This document shows, in pieces, positions 14,657-22,506 of a stretch of DNA of 64,000 nucleotides. The translations under genes were made by a program, and so were the position numbers. The first letter of the stretch is position 1. Each line of letters starts with the position of its first letter. The notes below the pieces were generated by a model. The model saw only the letters and a list, made by a program, of their open reading frames with translations, did no database searches and had not been told where the DNA came from. This DNA is from JALYYC01 sp039922495 (GTDB lineage: Bacteria; Chloroflexota; Dormibacteria; CF-121): the NCBI GenBank assembly GCA_039922495.1, contig JBDTEO010000015.1:1-64000 (forward strand), written 5' to 3'.

Positions 14657-14977
14657 GTGACTGACGACGACCGGATCTTCAAGGCGCTCGCCGATCCAAC
14701 ACGACGCTTCCTGCTGGATCAGCTCTTCAAGCGTGACGGCCGCACGCTGACCGAGCTCGAGTCCGAGCTGGAGATGACCCGCTTCGGCGTGATGAAACAT
14801 CTGCGGGTGCTTGAAGAGGCGGGACTCGTGGTCGCTCGGCGATCGGGACGGGAAAAGCTCCATTTCCTGAACCCGGTCCCGATTCGGCTGATCCACGACC
14901 GGTGGATCAACAAGTACACGGAGCAACAGGTGTCGGCACTCGCGGAACTCAAGAAAAAATTGGAGGAAACGGCATGA
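14657..14977 (+). CDS. ArsR-family repressor
   Basis: A winged-helix repressor of about 106 residues: FKALADPTRRFLLDQL opens the domain, TELESELEMTRFGVMKHLRVLEEAGL is the recognition helix region, and the wing carries RRSGREKLHFLNPVPI. It belongs to the ArsR subgroup that partners AHSA1-domain proteins, with no metal-binding Cys motif. The GTG at 14657 is chosen as start because the promoter -10 box ends at 14650 and the residues further upstream are not conserved in style. Its stop overlaps the next gene (ATGA). Autoregulation through the inverted repeat in its promoter is likely. Confidence 0.85.
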   Translation: MTDDDRIFKALADPTRRFLLDQLFKRDGRTLTELESELEMTRFGVMKHLRVLEEAGLVVARRSGREKLHFLNPVPIRLIHDRWINKYTEQQVSALAELKKKLEETA

Positions 14978-15486
14978 CGACGACAACTCAGACCAAGGTG
15001 ACCACGCAGGTCTACCGCGTGTACATCAAGGCGACGCCCCAGGCAATCTGGGACGCGATCACCAAGCCCGAATGGACGGAACGGTACGGATACGGCGGGC
15101 GTGGGGAATATGACCTGCGTCCCGGCGGCAAGTACCGCGGCCTAACCAGCCAGGCGATGCGATCGACGGGGGCGCCCGACGTGGGCGTGGATGGCGAGGT
15201 GATCGAGGCGATCCCGCCGCGAAAGCTGGTCCAGACATTCCGGATGGTGATGGACGAGGCGATGGCGTCAGAAGGCTTCACCCGGGTCACCTACGAGATC
15301 GGAGAGAACAAAGATGGCGTCACCAAGCTGACGGTGGTTCACGACCTCGATGGCGCGGCGAAGCTGGCAGTGCTGATGGCGGGCGGGATGGAGGCCGAGG
15401 GCGCAGGCGGTGGCTGGAGCTGGATCCTTAGCGGCCTGAAGACCCTGCTGGAGACGGGTTCCTCGCTCGACGGCCAGCAGCGGTGA
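14974..15486 (+). CDS. SRPBCC/AHSA1-domain protein
   Basis: A 170-residue START-like protein of the AHSA1 group: VYRVYIKATPQAIWDAITKP opens the helix-grip fold, YDLRPGGKYRG and PPRKLVQTFRM follow in the expected order, and a long C-terminal helix (GGWSWILSGLKTLLE) closes the cavity. Such proteins bind hydrophobic ligands or act as co-chaperone-like factors; the ligand is unknown. The ATG overlaps the arsR stop by four bases, so repressor and effector are made together, a very common pairing. Confidence 0.85.
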   Translation: MTTTTQTKVTTQVYRVYIKATPQAIWDAITKPEWTERYGYGGRGEYDLRPGGKYRGLTSQAMRSTGAPDVGVDGEVIEAIPPRKLVQTFRMVMDEAMASEGFTRVTYEIGENKDGVTKLTVVHDLDGAAKLAVLMAGGMEAEGAGGGWSWILSGLKTLLETGSSLDGQQR

Positions 15487-15499
15487 TTCGACGGCTGGC

Positions 15500-15525
15500 G
15501 GAGGCCCTGCGCTGGCAGGGCCTCC
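15500..15525 (+). terminator. strong hairpin, likely terminator of arsR-AHSA1
   Basis: Perfect 11-base stem GGAGGCCCTGC / GCAGGGCCTCC around GCTG, 14 bases after the stop. No T-run follows, so it may act as a Rho-assisted or strong-stem terminator typical of GC-rich genomes. Confidence 0.6.
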
Positions 15526-15618
15526 TTCGGCGCTGATGCCGCAGCGGCTCTGGCGATGTCCCGGCGTTGCGGTCCAGTCAAAGTGGACGACGGCGGGCCT
15601 AGCCGGTATCGTCGCTGC

Positions 15619-16218
15619 ATGCGCATCGCCATCCTGCTCTATCAGGGTTTCGACGAGCTGGACGCGATCGGCCCGTTCGAGGTCTTCCGCCACGCGGCAA
15701 CCATGGGCGCCCCGGTCGAGGTGACGCTGAACACACTCGACGGCGCCACCGAGGTCGTGGCCTCCGGGGGGCTGCGGGTGCGCCCCGATGGAAAGCTCGA
15801 CGGGCGGCCCGACATGATCGTGGTTCCTGGCGGCGGCTGGAGCAATCACGCCGAGCGCGGTGCCTGGACCGAGGCGAACCGTGGCGACATTCCCAGGCTG
15901 CTCGAGAAACTCCATGGGGAGGGCACGACCGTGGCCACGGTGTGCACCGGCGGCATGCTGGCCGCCACCGCTGGGCTCAGCAAGGGGCGTCCGGCGGTCA
16001 CCCATCGGAGCGCTCTGAGAGACCTCCGGGCGTCCGGCGCGACGGTGATGGAGCGGCGCGTTGTCGACGACGGCGACCTCATGTCCGCCGGCGGCGTCAC
16101 CTCCGGGATCGACCTGGCCCTCTGGATCGTCGAGCGGGAATTCGGTGCCGTCATCGCCGACCAGGTCACCGAGGAAATGGAGTTTCCGCGCTCCCGGGAC
16201 GTCTTTAAGGCAAGATAG
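15619..16218 (+). CDS. DJ-1/PfpI-family protein
   Basis: A 199-residue DJ-1/PfpI/ThiJ-type protein. RIAILLYQGFDELDAIGPFEVF forms the first strand and helix with the conserved Glu region, and the nucleophile elbow is VATVCTGG with Cys109. Families with this layout include isonitrile hydratases, glyoxalase-III-like enzymes and AraC-type regulators; no DNA-binding domain is attached here. The ATG at 15619 directly starts the first strand, so upstream in-frame codons are discarded. It is followed after four bases by a membrane-protein gene and is probably co-transcribed with it. Confidence 0.82.
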   Translation: MRIAILLYQGFDELDAIGPFEVFRHAATMGAPVEVTLNTLDGATEVVASGGLRVRPDGKLDGRPDMIVVPGGGWSNHAERGAWTEANRGDIPRLLEKLHGEGTTVATVCTGGMLAATAGLSKGRPAVTHRSALRDLRASGATVMERRVVDDGDLMSAGGVTSGIDLALWIVEREFGAVIADQVTEEMEFPRSRDVFKAR

Positions 16219-16222
16219 GGCC

Positions 16223-17098
16223 ATGCCGTCCCACGTGCTGCGCGGGATCGCCTGGGGACTGGTCTGGCGCTGGTCGCTCCTCTTTGCCAGTCTGATCACC
16301 TCGGCGCCGCCGCTGGCGATCTGGGCGATCGTGGCCATCCTTTCTGTGGGGGTGGTTGCCTCGGTGTGGCGTCGCCGCGATCTCCTCGGATCGGTCTGGT
16401 CCGTGCTGCTCGCCGTCACCGTGATCAACCTCGGGTTCTGGCTGGGTGGCGGCCTCCTTGTTCCGGCGATCACGCTGGCGATCGTGATCACCGTTGGAAA
16501 CCTCTGGTGGTCGATCAGGGGCCCGGTCGACGCCCCATTGGCGCGGTCATTTCAACCGGTCGCGGTGGCCGATCCCGTCGCCTATGCCAGGCCAACCCCC
16601 CTCCAGGATCCCGTGGCGGAGCCGCGTCGCCGCCGCGCCAGTCGTGACAGCGGCGCGGCCGGATTCCGCCTTCTGGTCGCGGCGTGCCTGGTGGTAACCG
16701 TCTTTACGGTGGGGGCGTTCACGGTTGCGTCGCGGGCCTCGGCCGGGCTGTCGGCCGCCATCTCTTCGATAGGCCAGCAACTGGCGCCGCTCACCGCCGG
16801 GCTGCCGCCCACCTCGACCGCGCCGGCTCCGGCGGCATCCAGCAAGCCCACGCCGTCGCCAACACCGGCACCCTCGATCGTCCCCGCTGCGCCACCCACC
16901 GGTGACGCGCAACCGCCGAGCCAAGCCGTCCCCGGCGTCAACCTCCCGGGGGTTTGCGTCTCGCTACCCGACCATCGATACGAGGTGCGCCTGCCCAACG
17001 GCCAGGTGATCGTCGTCACGACGCATCGCCAGAAGGGTTGTCCGGACCTGGCGGCCCTCCTGAAGTCGCTTCAGGACGCGAGCGGGAACTCAGAGTAG
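16223..17098 (+). CDS. membrane protein with Pro/Thr/Ser-rich linker
   Basis: A 291-residue protein with three N-terminal hydrophobic helices (about 15-33, 35-50 and 55-95), a basic loop, and a further helix at about 150-172. Then come a Pro/Ala/Thr/Ser-rich linker (about 200-240) and a small C-terminal domain with GVCVSLPDHRYEVRLPNG and a second Cys. The C-terminal domain is predicted outside the cell and might hold a disulfide. I recognise no family. It begins four bases after the DJ-1 gene. Confidence 0.65.
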   Translation: MPSHVLRGIAWGLVWRWSLLFASLITSAPPLAIWAIVAILSVGVVASVWRRRDLLGSVWSVLLAVTVINLGFWLGGGLLVPAITLAIVITVGNLWWSIRGPVDAPLARSFQPVAVADPVAYARPTPLQDPVAEPRRRRASRDSGAAGFRLLVAACLVVTVFTVGAFTVASRASAGLSAAISSIGQQLAPLTAGLPPTSTAPAPAASSKPTPSPTPAPSIVPAAPPTGDAQPPSQAVPGVNLPGVCVSLPDHRYEVRLPNGQVIVVTTHRQKGCPDLAALLKSLQDASGNSE

Positions 17099-17113
17099 CG
17101 CCGCGATCCCCGG

Positions 17114-17491
17114 CTAGCCTTCGATGACGGACAGAATGTTGCCGGCCGGGTCCTTGAACCAGGCGATGGCAGGGCCCTGGCCGCGCTGGATGCCGCGGTC
17201 GTCCTGATGCATCCCGTCGTACTGTTCGAAGCGAACGCCTGACCGGGCCAGGCTATCGACAACCTGGTCGATCTGGGTCACCGGGAAGTTCAGCACAGTG
17301 AACGACGCGGGCGCATGGTTTGGCTTGGGGTAGATGATCACTTTGTTGCCGCCGGCCAGGTTCAGCGTGAGCATGCCATTCGCGTCGGTCACATCGAGAC
17401 CAAGGGTCTCAGCGTAGAACGCTTTGGTTCTGGGAATGTCGTTCGATGAGAGCCCGGAAAACGCCTGGCTATCGCGCAGGGGCGCGGTCAC
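17114..17491 (-). CDS. VOC (glyoxalase-fold) protein
   Basis: A small vicinal-oxygen-chelate protein of about 125 residues: AFSGLSSNDIPRTKAFYAETLGLDV is the first beta-alpha-beta unit, and GIQRGQGPAIAWFKDPAGNILSVIE the characteristic end with a metal-ligand Glu. The usual first-strand His is replaced by Ser (GLSSND), so metal binding may be incomplete. The start is taken as GTG at 17491, which overlaps the TGA of the dioxygenase upstream as GTGA; a start at 17527 would overlap it by 40 bases. Confidence 0.78.
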   Translation of the reverse strand: MTAPLRDSQAFSGLSSNDIPRTKAFYAETLGLDVTDANGMLTLNLAGGNKVIIYPKPNHAPASFTVLNFPVTQIDQVVDSLARSGVRFEQYDGMHQDDRGIQRGQGPAIAWFKDPAGNILSVIEG

Positions 17492-18366
17492 GGTATTTGG
17501 ATCGATCGCTTCGAGAGTCCCATCCAATAGCCCTCGATGATACTGGGAAGCGGCTCGCCATTGCTATCGCCGGCGCCCAGCGTGACAAACAGGGGAGCCA
17601 GATGCTCGGTGCGCGGGTGCGCGTACCGCACCGCCGGCGCCCGATGCACGAAGTCCTCGAGCTCGTCGACGTTGCCGTGCTCCAGCGCCTCGTGCGCCCA
17701 GGCGTCGAACTCGACGGACCATTCCGGCGGCTGCGCGTCGACGCGGAAGTCCCGCAGAAAGGGGAGGCCATGGGTGAGGAAGCCGCTGCCGATGATGAGC
17801 ACGCCCTGGTCCCGCAGCGGGAGCAACCGCCGGCCGATTTCGAACAATCGATCGGGATCGAGCGTCGGCATCGAGATCTGCAAGACAGGAATGTCCGCCT
17901 CCGGGTACATGACCGTGAGCGGGACGTAGGCGCCGTGGTCGAGCCCATGCTCGGGCTCCTCGGCTACCGGCTGGTCGGAGAGCAGCTTGCGAAGCTGGGT
18001 CGCCAGCTCGGGCGCCCCCGGCGAGCGGTACTGGGCGCGGTAATAGCGCTCGGGAAACCCGCCGAAGTCATAGATCAGCGGCGTACCGGTACGGGTCGCG
18101 CCGATCGTGAGCGGCGCGTTCTCCCAGTGGGCGGATACGATCAAGATGGCCGACGGGTGCGGCAACGCCCTGGCCCAGGCGGCCAGTTGGGTCACCCAGA
18201 GCTCGTCATCGACGAGCGGTGGTGCGCCATGCCCGATATAGATGGTCGGCATGCGCCCCCCGTCGAGGGTGGTTTTGGCGCGCCTGGTGATGACCGCGGC
18301 CTCGTCACGTTCAACGGCTTCCGGCGGATGCGGCAGCGAGCCTTGTGGCTTGAGCTCCTCGTCCAT
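17488..18366 (-). CDS. DODA-type class III extradiol dioxygenase
   Basis: A 292-residue protein of the LigB/DODA (YgiD) family. Fe/Zn-binding positions are visible: YIGHGAPP with the first His, SAHWEN with the second, HGAYVPL, and the GFLTHGL segment. The family opens dihydroxylated aromatic rings or acts on DOPA-like compounds using non-haem iron (zinc in YgiD). The ATG at 18366 begins a short charged extension before the domain. It is translated just ahead of a VOC protein; such pairs fit turnover of an aromatic compound, but the substrate is unknown. Confidence 0.82.
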   Translation of the reverse strand: MDEELKPQGSLPHPPEAVERDEAAVITRRAKTTLDGGRMPTIYIGHGAPPLVDDELWVTQLAAWARALPHPSAILIVSAHWENAPLTIGATRTGTPLIYDFGGFPERYYRAQYRSPGAPELATQLRKLLSDQPVAEEPEHGLDHGAYVPLTVMYPEADIPVLQISMPTLDPDRLFEIGRRLLPLRDQGVLIIGSGFLTHGLPFLRDFRVDAQPPEWSVEFDAWAHEALEHGNVDELEDFVHRAPAVRYAHPRTEHLAPLFVTLGAGDSNGEPLPSIIEGYWMGLSKRSIQIP

Positions 18367-18395
18367 GCGCCTGATACTAGATGCCGGCCGACAGA

Positions 18396-19967
18396 TCAGT
18401 TTTTTCGAGGTTCGAGAGCGTAGGTAGCGCCGCCGGGAAGACCGCCGAGCAGGCGCCGGATCTGGTCCTCGTTGGCGCCGTCGATCGCGACGGTGAACCG
18501 GCTGGCGGGAGCGGCGGGTTCGGAAGCAGGAGCCGGGCGGGCGGCCGAATCGGCCCGCAGCAGGCGCCAGTGATACAGGCCGAGGGCGACCGCCACCAGG
18601 ATGACCGACGCTGACCGACCGGCGTCGACGACCGCCGCCCCGGAGGTCGTATCGCTGGTGGACAGGATCAACCCCAGCACCCGGTAGAGCAGGATCGCGC
18701 CGCTGATCAAGAGGGCGAGCACGCTGCCAAGCAGCGCGGCGTAAAGATACAGTCGCCGGCTCAGGGTGAAACGTTCCCGCACCTCGGGGGACGCCTTCCA
18801 GTGGGTGAGCCACATTGGCGTGCCCACGACGGCGAGAGTGAGGAACAGGCTGGCCCGATCGCGCCATTCGCCGACGTTCCGACCGAGCAGGGAATTCAAC
18901 ACCTGGTCCGAGAGAGTCCAGAGCAGGCCGGCCGCCCCGACCGCGAGCGTGGCGAGGGCGAGCAGCGCGACAAGGTGCGTGTAGAGGCGCCGAACACCCG
19001 CCTGCCGGGCTGCCTCGGTTGCACCGGCATCGGCGGCGAGCCCGCGCCGGGTCCAAACCCAGGCCAGGCCGAAGACCACGACGGTCGATCCGGGGCCGGC
19101 GAGCGCCGCGAGCAGATTGTCACTCACGCCGCCCGGGTGCTGGATGCCCAGCGCGCGAGCCAGCATGTAGTAGAGGAGCTGGCTGGCTCCGACCAGGGTG
19201 AGGGCGACGCTGCCGGCCAGCACCAGGAACCCTTCCGCCGCACGCAGCGTCGAGCCACGATCGTCGGACCGGAGTGGCTCACGGGATGTCCATCGAAAGT
19301 GAAAGCCCCAGAGTCCCAGGCCGGTGAGCATGGTGGCAAGGCTCGCCGGGATGAGGCCGCCGAACACAATCGTCTGGCGGCCGTCGACAAGCAGGACCAG
19401 GACCTGCTGGAGGACACTACGGGCGCCAAAGAGGAGGAAGGCGAGTCCGAGGAACAGCAGGCCGTAGGCGTACCAGCGGCGCAGGGTTGCCGAGGTGCCG
19501 ACCTGGCCCACTGCCGCCCGGTCTGCCTCGGCAACGCGCAGGTGGTAGAACCAGAACGCGAGCAGCAGCAGGCTGACCCAGGCGGTGCGTGCGAGGGCCG
19601 CGCCGTCGGTAAAGGAACCGAGCAGAAGGCCCAGGCCATCCTCCAGGAGACCGCGGAGAACGATGGCGGCCGCGACCGCCGTGGCAGCCAGCACGAGATA
19701 GAGGTAGAGCCGGCGAAGGGCCGAGGCGCGTTCGTCCGGATGCCGTCCCGCCAGCCGCTGGGCGATCGTCCAATGGAGCAGCCACACCGGCAGGCCGACC
19801 AGCGTGACGGCACCAAAGCCGGCGATCGCATCTTTGACGACGGTGCCGGTGCTCGGCGCCCGCAGCACGGCGTTCAAGGTCGTGGTGCCCAGGTTGCCCA
19901 GGCCGACGAGCAACATGCCCAGGCTCACGGCGGCGACGATGTACAGGTAGAGGCGGCGCTGGATCAT
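18396..19967 (-). CDS. DUF5671-like membrane protein with six internal repeats
   Basis: A 523-residue integral membrane protein made of six repeats of about 80-90 residues. Each starts with a signature like RRLYLY and has two membrane helices, the second ending in a W-x-x-H/HW motif (LLHWT, WFYHLRV, WGFHFRW, WLTHWK, LYHWRLL). The layout matches tandem DUF5671-type units, giving about twelve helices. The C-terminal tail is soluble (FTVAIDGANEDQIRRLLGGL). Function is unknown. It follows two bases after the NTF2-like membrane-anchored gene and is co-transcribed with it. Confidence 0.7.
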   Translation of the reverse strand: MIQRRLYLYIVAAVSLGMLLVGLGNLGTTTLNAVLRAPSTGTVVKDAIAGFGAVTLVGLPVWLLHWTIAQRLAGRHPDERASALRRLYLYLVLAATAVAAAIVLRGLLEDGLGLLLGSFTDGAALARTAWVSLLLLAFWFYHLRVAEADRAAVGQVGTSATLRRWYAYGLLFLGLAFLLFGARSVLQQVLVLLVDGRQTIVFGGLIPASLATMLTGLGLWGFHFRWTSREPLRSDDRGSTLRAAEGFLVLAGSVALTLVGASQLLYYMLARALGIQHPGGVSDNLLAALAGPGSTVVVFGLAWVWTRRGLAADAGATEAARQAGVRRLYTHLVALLALATLAVGAAGLLWTLSDQVLNSLLGRNVGEWRDRASLFLTLAVVGTPMWLTHWKASPEVRERFTLSRRLYLYAALLGSVLALLISGAILLYRVLGLILSTSDTTSGAAVVDAGRSASVILVAVALGLYHWRLLRADSAARPAPASEPAAPASRFTVAIDGANEDQIRRLLGGLPGGATYALEPRKN

Positions 19968-19968
19968 C

Positions 19969-20490
19969 TCATTGGAACTGGTAGGGATAGGGATTCGAGG
20001 TGATGCGCCAGCCCGCGGCCTCGCGCTTGAGCGTGATCGCAATCGTCTGGGCACTCGCCTCGCTGAACAGGTCTCCGGAGGCGTTGGTGACCTCCACGTG
20101 CACGGTGGCCGAATCACCGGATTGGCTCGCGCTGAGGATTCGAACGCGACTGGCGGTCGGGCGGCGATTGCCCTCCACCTGCTGCTTGAAGTCGTCCTTG
20201 GTGAACAGCGGTCCCACCCTACCCGGCCCCGACTGGACCGCATCCTGGCTCAGCAGGGCCCAGGCCTGATCGGCTTTCCCGGCCTGAACCGCCTGGATAT
20301 AGCCCGTTACAACGCCACTCGGTGTGGAAAGATCGGGCCTCGGCTGGGTCGAGCGGACCAGCAGCATGCTTGCCAGCGCGGCGACGGCGAGGACCGCAAC
20401 CCCGACGACGACCAGCCAGGTTGGGTCTGTCCCTCGAAGCCGGCCAATTCGCATGCCCCCATAACGCGCTTCGACAGGAATAGGTTGCAC
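19969..20490 (-). CDS. membrane-anchored DUF4878/NTF2-like protein
   Basis: A 173-residue protein with one N-terminal transmembrane helix (about 25-46) and an extracytoplasmic cone-shaped domain: GVVTGYIQAVQAGKADQAWALLSQ is the typical opening of DUF4878/lumazine-binding-like domains, and the end IAITLKREAAGWRITSNPY closes the sheet. Such domains bind ligands or stabilise partner membrane proteins. It lies two bases upstream of the six-repeat membrane protein, which suggests the two form a complex. A later ATG at residue 13 is an alternative start. Confidence 0.65.
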   Translation of the reverse strand: MQPIPVEARYGGMRIGRLRGTDPTWLVVVGVAVLAVAALASMLLVRSTQPRPDLSTPSGVVTGYIQAVQAGKADQAWALLSQDAVQSGPGRVGPLFTKDDFKQQVEGNRRPTASRVRILSASQSGDSATVHVEVTNASGDLFSEASAQTIAITLKREAAGWRITSNPYPYQFQ

Positions 20491-20521
20491 GCGAGGAGAG
20501 TCGATTGGTCGCGGCGAGTCG

Positions 20522-21348
20522 TCAGCGCCACCACCTGGTGCGGGCGGCCTCTACTGCGGTGGCGACCGGTTGCTCGAGGTCATCTTCCAGGCGGGCAAGG
20601 TTCTCGACCCATTCGCTGGCCATGACGACTGCCATCGCCCCACGGCCGGCGCGTTCGTCGTGTCGCCAGCGAGCGAGACAGTCAACAGCGGCGTGACGCG
20701 GCGGTTCCAGCGCGACCGGGCTGGCATCGCGCCCCGAGTCGCTGAGAGCAAGCCGATCGGCGTCGTGAAGGAGCCGCTCATCGAGCCGGTCCACCTGGGC
20801 GCGCACCTCACGCGCGCCGTCAGGACAACTGCCGGCCTGGTAGCCGCCGCGGCTCGAAATCACGTCGAGTAGATCTGCCGCGAGCCTGGCATGCGACCCT
20901 GCCGAGAGCAGGAAGCCGGCCGTCTGCGGGTCCAGCAGGCGATGGCGGAGGCGGGCGAAGGGATCGAGACAGCGATGACGTAGGAGAGGAGCATGCCGGT
21001 CTGCGCAGCGGCGACGTACCCACCGAAGGCGCGGCTGAAGGCGATCACAAAGGCGACCCGTTGCGTGGCCAAGGCGGCGATCACCGTGGTGGACGACACG
21101 AGGGTGCCGAGGGTAACCAGCACGGCACCGACGAGGGTGGCGGTCACGTAGGCGAGGGCGCGTGCCGGTCGCTGGCCACCGAAGTCGGACATAACAAGGA
21201 GGGCGAAGTATTCAAAAGGCGACAAAGATCACGTTCTGCGGATCGTGCAGCACGAGTGTGGCAAATCCGAAGGTGGCCGGAAGGACGATGGCTGCCCGGG
21301 CCCGCCGCAAGGCGGCGTAGCCCGGATCACGTGGCGTCGCTGTCTCGC
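20522..21348 (-). pseudogene. FUSC-family membrane protein, broken
   Basis: Read from 21348 downward, the first frame gives GYAALRRARAAIVLPATFGFATLVLHDPQNVIFVAF, a typical FUSC/aromatic-acid-exporter N-terminus. It stops at a TGA at about 21217 and resumes in the next frame with EYFALLVMSDFGGQRPARAL and four membrane-like stretches up to about 20940. A further frame continues with a soluble-like tail (ARLAADLLDVIS). Two frameshifts and missing middle parts make it non-functional. It sits at the end of the permease/GS/amidohydrolase operon and may once have exported a related aromatic compound. Confidence 0.6.
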
Positions 21349-21354
21349 TGGGAC

Positions 21355-22506
21355 TCAGGAGGGCTTCAGGTGGTAGACGGACTCGGCATTGCCGGCGAGG
21401 ACCCGGCGCCCCGCGGCCAGCGCAGCATCGCGGCCGAGGATCCGGCGCTCGACCAGTTCCCCGAAGGCCTCGGCGAGCGCCTCGCGGTGAACCTGGGCGG
21501 CGACGAAATAGACCTCGGGGAGCCGGGTGGCATCGCTGGCGTAGAGGAGCTTGCTCCAGGGGCAGAGCCCGAGGGCCTCACGTACGGCGCGGTTGCCCTC
21601 CAGCCCTGCCATTGGGATGGTCAGCGAGAGGTCCATGTAGACATCGGGAAAGACCGAACACAGATATGCCGATTCCCGGTGGAATGGGTAACAGTGGAGC
21701 AGGATGACCCGCAGGCCGGCATACGCCGGGTCATTAAAGAGCGCCCGCAATCCGAGGGGTGAGGCCTCCGCGAGATCCTCGTCGGGGTCGCCGAAGCCGC
21801 AATGGACCTGGAGCGGCACGTCGAGGCTCTGGCACTCCTTCGCCGCCTCGAAGAGGAGGGCGTGGCAGAGCGTATCGCCGCTGATGCGGGGCCGGTCCGC
21901 CTCCAGGGCCAGTCCGTGCAGGCGGGTGAACGCGATCGCCAGGTTTTCTGGATTAACCGGTCGCAGCCAGAGGCTCGCCCGGTAGGCGCAGATCGACTTG
22001 ATCCCGACCGCCCCATGCCGGACGGCGTCGCGCAAGGCCTCGCGCACGCGCGCCAGCCATTCGCCCGGGTCGGCCGCCTGGCGTACCATCGTCTCGGCGA
22101 GCGTTTCCAGCCTGACGATCGCTTGGCCGGGAACCCCGGTAGCGGCGAGGTGCTCCTCCACCGTGAAGGCCTGGCCGCCGCCGAAGCCGGCGTCGAGCAG
22201 CAGGAGGCCGGTCCGGCTTCGCTCGAGAAGCTGTCGCCCAAGCTCCGCCGGGTCGGCGGCGTTTCGGGCCGACAGGATGGCCTCCTCCTCCGCCGCGCAG
22301 CCGAGCTCGCCCGCCAGCCGCCGCAGCGCGTCCCGGTAAGCGGCCGTCTGGGGAACGTGCTCCCGTGGAATTCGCGGGTCGATCGCCTCGGTGAAGACCG
22401 ACCGGAGGTCGATCGCCGTCAGTGAGTACGGCCAGCGGCGGAGCGGATGGCAGTGATGGTCAATGGCGAGGACGTCCTGCCAATCGTCGAGGAGGCCCGC
22501 CGCGTC
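21355..22506 (-). CDS. amidohydrolase partner of glutamine synthetase (no canonical start)
   Basis: A metal-dependent amidohydrolase of the FluG N-domain type. The open frame covers about 383 codons up to the end of the GS gene and includes the first metal motif AIDHHCHPL, then LLLLDAGFGGGQ, LQVHCGFGDPD, VILLHCYPF and KLLYASDA, all needed for the TIM-barrel active site. The frame contains no ATG, GTG or TTG before the HxH motif; the first one, GTG at 22161, would delete it. The frame lies +1 to GS and the GS stop context is TAC TGA C, so a +1 frameshift fusion or an unusual start codon must be considered. The coordinate 22506 marks where the frame leaves the GS stop. In fungi FluG fuses these two domains. 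Confidence 0.7.
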   Translation of the reverse strand, partial: DAAGLLDDWQDVLAIDHHCHPLRRWPYSLTAIDLRSVFTEAIDPRIPREHVPQTAAYRDALRRLAGELGCAAEEEAILSARNAADPAELGRQLLERSRTGLLLLDAGFGGGQAFTVEEHLAATGVPGQAIVRLETLAETMVRQAADPGEWLARVREALRDAVRHGAVGIKSICAYRASLWLRPVNPENLAIAFTRLHGLALEADRPRISGDTLCHALLFEAAKECQSLDVPLQVHCGFGDPDEDLAEASPLGLRALFNDPAYAGLRVILLHCYPFHRESAYLCSVFPDVYMDLSLTIPMAGLEGNRAVREALGLCPWSKLLYASDATRLPEVYFVAAQVHREALAEAFGELVERRILGRDAALAAGRRVLAGNAESVYHLKPS

